Source: Acidimicrobiaceae bacterium
Lineage (GTDB): Bacteria > Actinomycetota > Acidimicrobiia > Acidimicrobiales > UBA8190
NCBI GenBank assembly: GCA_003453695.1
Contig: DMNK01000173.1
Location: forward strand, 1 to 8,213
Reading direction: 5' to 3'
Length of the DNA: 8,213 nt
In this document: in pieces, positions 6,756 to 8,213 of the stretch
Layout of the letters: the number at the start of each line of letters is the position of its first letter
Position numbering within the stretch: the stretch's first letter is position 1
Translations under genes and position numbers: made by a program
Notes under the pieces: model-generated
What the model was told of the DNA's origin: nothing
Databases searched by the model: none
Seen by the model: the letters and a program-made list of their open reading frames with translations, nothing else

Positions 6756-6771
6756 TGTCCGTGGGTAGGCT
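6743..6771 (+). promoter_or_regulatory. acs: Candidate sigma-A-type promoter for acs
   Basis: TAGGCT at 6766-6771, preceded by GGG, resembles actinobacterial -10 elements (TANNNT). The hexamer 17 bases upstream (TGCTCG, 6743-6748) is a poor -35, which is usual in this group. Initiation near 6778 would give a leader of about 147 bases before the acs start. Confidence 0.3.
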
Positions 6772-6910
6772 TCGCCACTGGCGGCGGTCTGGCGACGGCA
6801 GTGCGGCATCACCGGAGGGACGACGACGTCGGCGTCCAGCCGGAGCACCGTCACCGGCTGACCACCGTGTCAGCGACCGCCCGAGAGCCGGACCACGGCA
6901 GCCGGTGAAA

Positions 6911-6917
6911 GGGGGAG
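6911..6917 (+). promoter_or_regulatory. acs: Ribosome binding site of acs
   Basis: GGGGGAG lies seven bases before ATG 6925. It is a good Shine-Dalgarno match and supports this start codon. Confidence 0.75.
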
Positions 6918-6924
6918 CCAGCAC

Positions 6925-8213
6925 ATGGCCGACGACGCCCGATCGGGGGGCGGCTCGCAGCGGGCCGCCATCGACGACTTCTACCTCGAGGAGCGACGGT
7001 TTCCGCCCGCCGACGGGTTCCGGGCCCAGGCCACCTTCGCCGATCCCGCCGTGTACGAGCAAGCCGACAAGGATCCCGAGGGGTTCTGGGCGGAGCAGGC
7101 GCGGGCCCTGGACTGGTTCACTCCCTGGGACCGAGTCCTCGAGTGGGACCCCCCCTTCGCCCAGTGGTTCGTGGGCGGGACGCTCAACGTGTCGCACAAC
7201 TGCCTGGACCGCCACGTCCAGGCCGGGCTCGGCGACCGCGTCGCCTTCCACTGGGTGGGGGAGCTCGGCGACACGCGCACGCTGACCTACGACGACCTGC
7301 TCGACGAGGTGCAGCGCTTCGCCAACGTGCTCAAGTCCCTGGGCGTCCGCCGAGGGGACGTGGTCGCCATCTACATGCCCATGATCCCCGAGCTACCGGT
7401 GGCCATGCTTGCCTGCACCCGCCTGGGCGCCGCCCACTCCGTGGTGTTCGGCGGCTTCTCTCCCGATGCGCTGCGCGACCGCATCAACGACGCCTCGGCC
7501 AGGGTGCTCGTCACCGCCGACGGGGGATGGCGGAGGGGCCAGGCTGTCGCCCTCAAGGTCAACGCCGATGCGGCACTCCAATCGACGCCGTCCATCGAGC
7601 ACGTCGTGGTGGTGCGCCGTGTGGGTGAGGCGGGCGGCCAGGTCCCCATGACGGCCGGTCGCGACCAGTGGTGGTCGGAGCTCGTGGCCGCCGCCGATGC
7701 CCAGTGCCCGGCTGAGCCCATGGACGCCGAGGCACTGCTCTACCTCCTCTACACCTCGGGCACGACGGCCAAGCCCAAAGGCATCATGCACACGACGGGT
7801 GGATACCTCACCCAGGTCGCCTTCACCTGCCGGTCGGTGTTCGACCTCCATCCCGACACCGACGTGTACTGGTGTGCGGCGGACATCGGCTGGGTCACCG
7901 GGCACAGCTACATCGTGTACGGGCCGCTCGCCAATGCCGCCACCAGCGTGATGTACGAAGGCACCCCGGACTTCCCCGACAAGGACCGGTGGTGGGACAT
8001 CATCGAGCGTTACGGGGTCACCATCCTCTACTGCGCTCCGACCGCCATCCGCACCTTCATGAAGTGGGGCTCGGAGTACCCCGGCCGCCATGACCTCTCG
8101 TCGCTGCGGCTGCTCGGCTCGGTGGGCGAGCCCATCAACCCCGAAGCGTGGATGTGGTACCGGGAGACCATCGGCGGCGGCCGCTGCCCGGTGGTCGACA
8201 CCTGGTGGCAGAC
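6925..8213 (+). CDS. acs: Acetyl-CoA synthetase (acetate--CoA ligase, AMP-forming), N-terminal part, 3' truncated by window end
   Basis: The first 429 residues of a protein expected to be about 650 long. It activates acetate with ATP to acetyl-AMP and then forms acetyl-CoA in the cytoplasm. Visible landmarks are the N-terminal cap of Acs proteins ([20 protein letters not shown]), [13 protein letters not shown] around residue 87, [20 protein letters not shown] (the conserved Acs stretch), the phosphate-binding loop [11 protein letters not shown] (276-286) followed by IMHTTGGY, the [20 protein letters not shown] stretch, GSVGEPIN (398-405) and, at the edge, DTWWQ (425-429) of the nucleotide-binding motif. 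The third Gly usual in the phosphate loop (TGKPKG) is Ala here, which I recall in other actinobacterial Acs-like enzymes. The C-terminal lid with the acetylated lysine lies outside the window. A propionyl- or other short-chain acyl-CoA synthetase cannot be excluded, because the acyl-pocket residues are only partly visible. The start is supported by GGGGGAG seven bases upstream. Confidence 0.95.
   Translation, partial: MADDARSGGGSQRAAIDDFYLEERRFPPADGFRAQATFADPAVYEQADKDPEGFWAEQARALDWFTPWDRVLEWDPPFAQWFVGGTLNVSHNCLDRHVQAGLGDRVAFHWVGELGDTRTLTYDDLLDEVQRFANVLKSLGVRRGDVVAIYMPMIPELPVAMLACTRLGAAHSVVFGGFSPDALRDRINDASARVLVTADGGWRRGQAVALKVNADAALQSTPSIEHVVVVRRVGEAGGQVPMTAGRDQWWSELVAAADAQCPAEPMDAEALLYLLYTSGTTAKPKGIMHTTGGYLTQVAFTCRSVFDLHPDTDVYWCAADIGWVTGHSYIVYGPLANAATSVMYEGTPDFPDKDRWWDIIERYGVTILYCAPTAIRTFMKWGSEYPGRHDLSSLRLLGSVGEPINPEAWMWYRETIGGGRCPVVDTWWQ

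Larger units (their letters stand above)
6706..6924. promoter_or_regulatory. Divergent intergenic region with leader hairpin
   Basis: This 219-base stretch separates two divergent genes and must hold the promoter of acs and probably that of the lysyltransferase-like gene. Besides the candidate promoter and dyad listed separately, it contains a 7-bp hairpin, CAGCCGG (6837-6843) with CCGGCTG (6854-6860) around a 10-base loop, in the presumed acs leader. I see no known riboswitch or attenuator pattern. No small gene is evident. Confidence 0.5.

Noticed and set aside
6718..7251. Upstream extension of the - strand lysyltransferase-like gene to 7251
   Set aside because: It would run antisense through the start of acs. 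The added residues show no domain, and the acs frame is certain from homology.
5729..7285. Second long + strand open frame running into the acs start
   Set aside because: Ser/Arg/Ala/Pro-rich shadow frame. It overlaps both the - strand coding region and the verified acs frame.
7393..8091. - strand open frame opposite acs
   Set aside because: Antisense shadow of a gene identified with near certainty by conserved motifs.
1..8213. Mobile element, phage, CRISPR or defence system
   Set aside because: No transposase, integrase, direct repeat array, attachment-like duplication, toxin-antitoxin pair or nuclease was found. Base composition looks even across the window.

Overview
This window is very GC-rich, with strong G/C preference at third codon positions. 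Together with the protein types seen, it suggests a high-GC actinobacterium. Acidimicrobiia or a related lineage is my guess, from the style of the acetyl-CoA synthetase and the lysyltransferase-like protein. This placement is inference; there is no rRNA or other marker gene here. I see six protein genes and no tRNA, rRNA, CRISPR array, transposase or phage gene.

Left part (1-3063, + strand): three genes for exported, beta-rich or low-complexity proteins. The first is the C-terminal end of a larger protein that enters from upstream (stop at 812). A 511-base gap follows. Next is a small secreted Asn/Gly/Thr-rich protein with four cysteines (1324-1863). It has a clear signal peptide and ribosome binding site and ends at a strong UUCG-tetraloop hairpin. 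The third (1978-3063) is a membrane-anchored protein with a long Ser/Ala/Gly linker and an extracytoplasmic NTF2-like/beta region. None of the three has a function I can name.

Middle part (3045-6705, - strand): a large membrane protein (about 1033 residues) followed 25 bases later by a GNAT acetyltransferase, probably in one transcript. The C-terminal third of the large protein is a phosphatidylglycerol lysyltransferase (MprF C-terminal, DUF2156) domain, the type that moves an amino acid from tRNA to a membrane lipid. Its N-terminal half looks like a calcineurin-type phosphoesterase in which every recognisable metal-binding motif is lost, with a two-helix membrane hairpin inserted in the fold. 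This is the most notable observation in the window. The GNAT gene runs into the convergent 1978-3063 gene with a 19-base tail-to-tail overlap.

Right part (6706-8213, + strand): a 219-base divergent intergenic region with a candidate promoter and a 14-base dyad, then the N-terminal 429 residues of an acetyl-CoA synthetase (acs), cut by the window end. The acs gene is central carbon metabolism (acetate activation) and has no evident functional link to the lipid-modification gene beyond shared upstream DNA.
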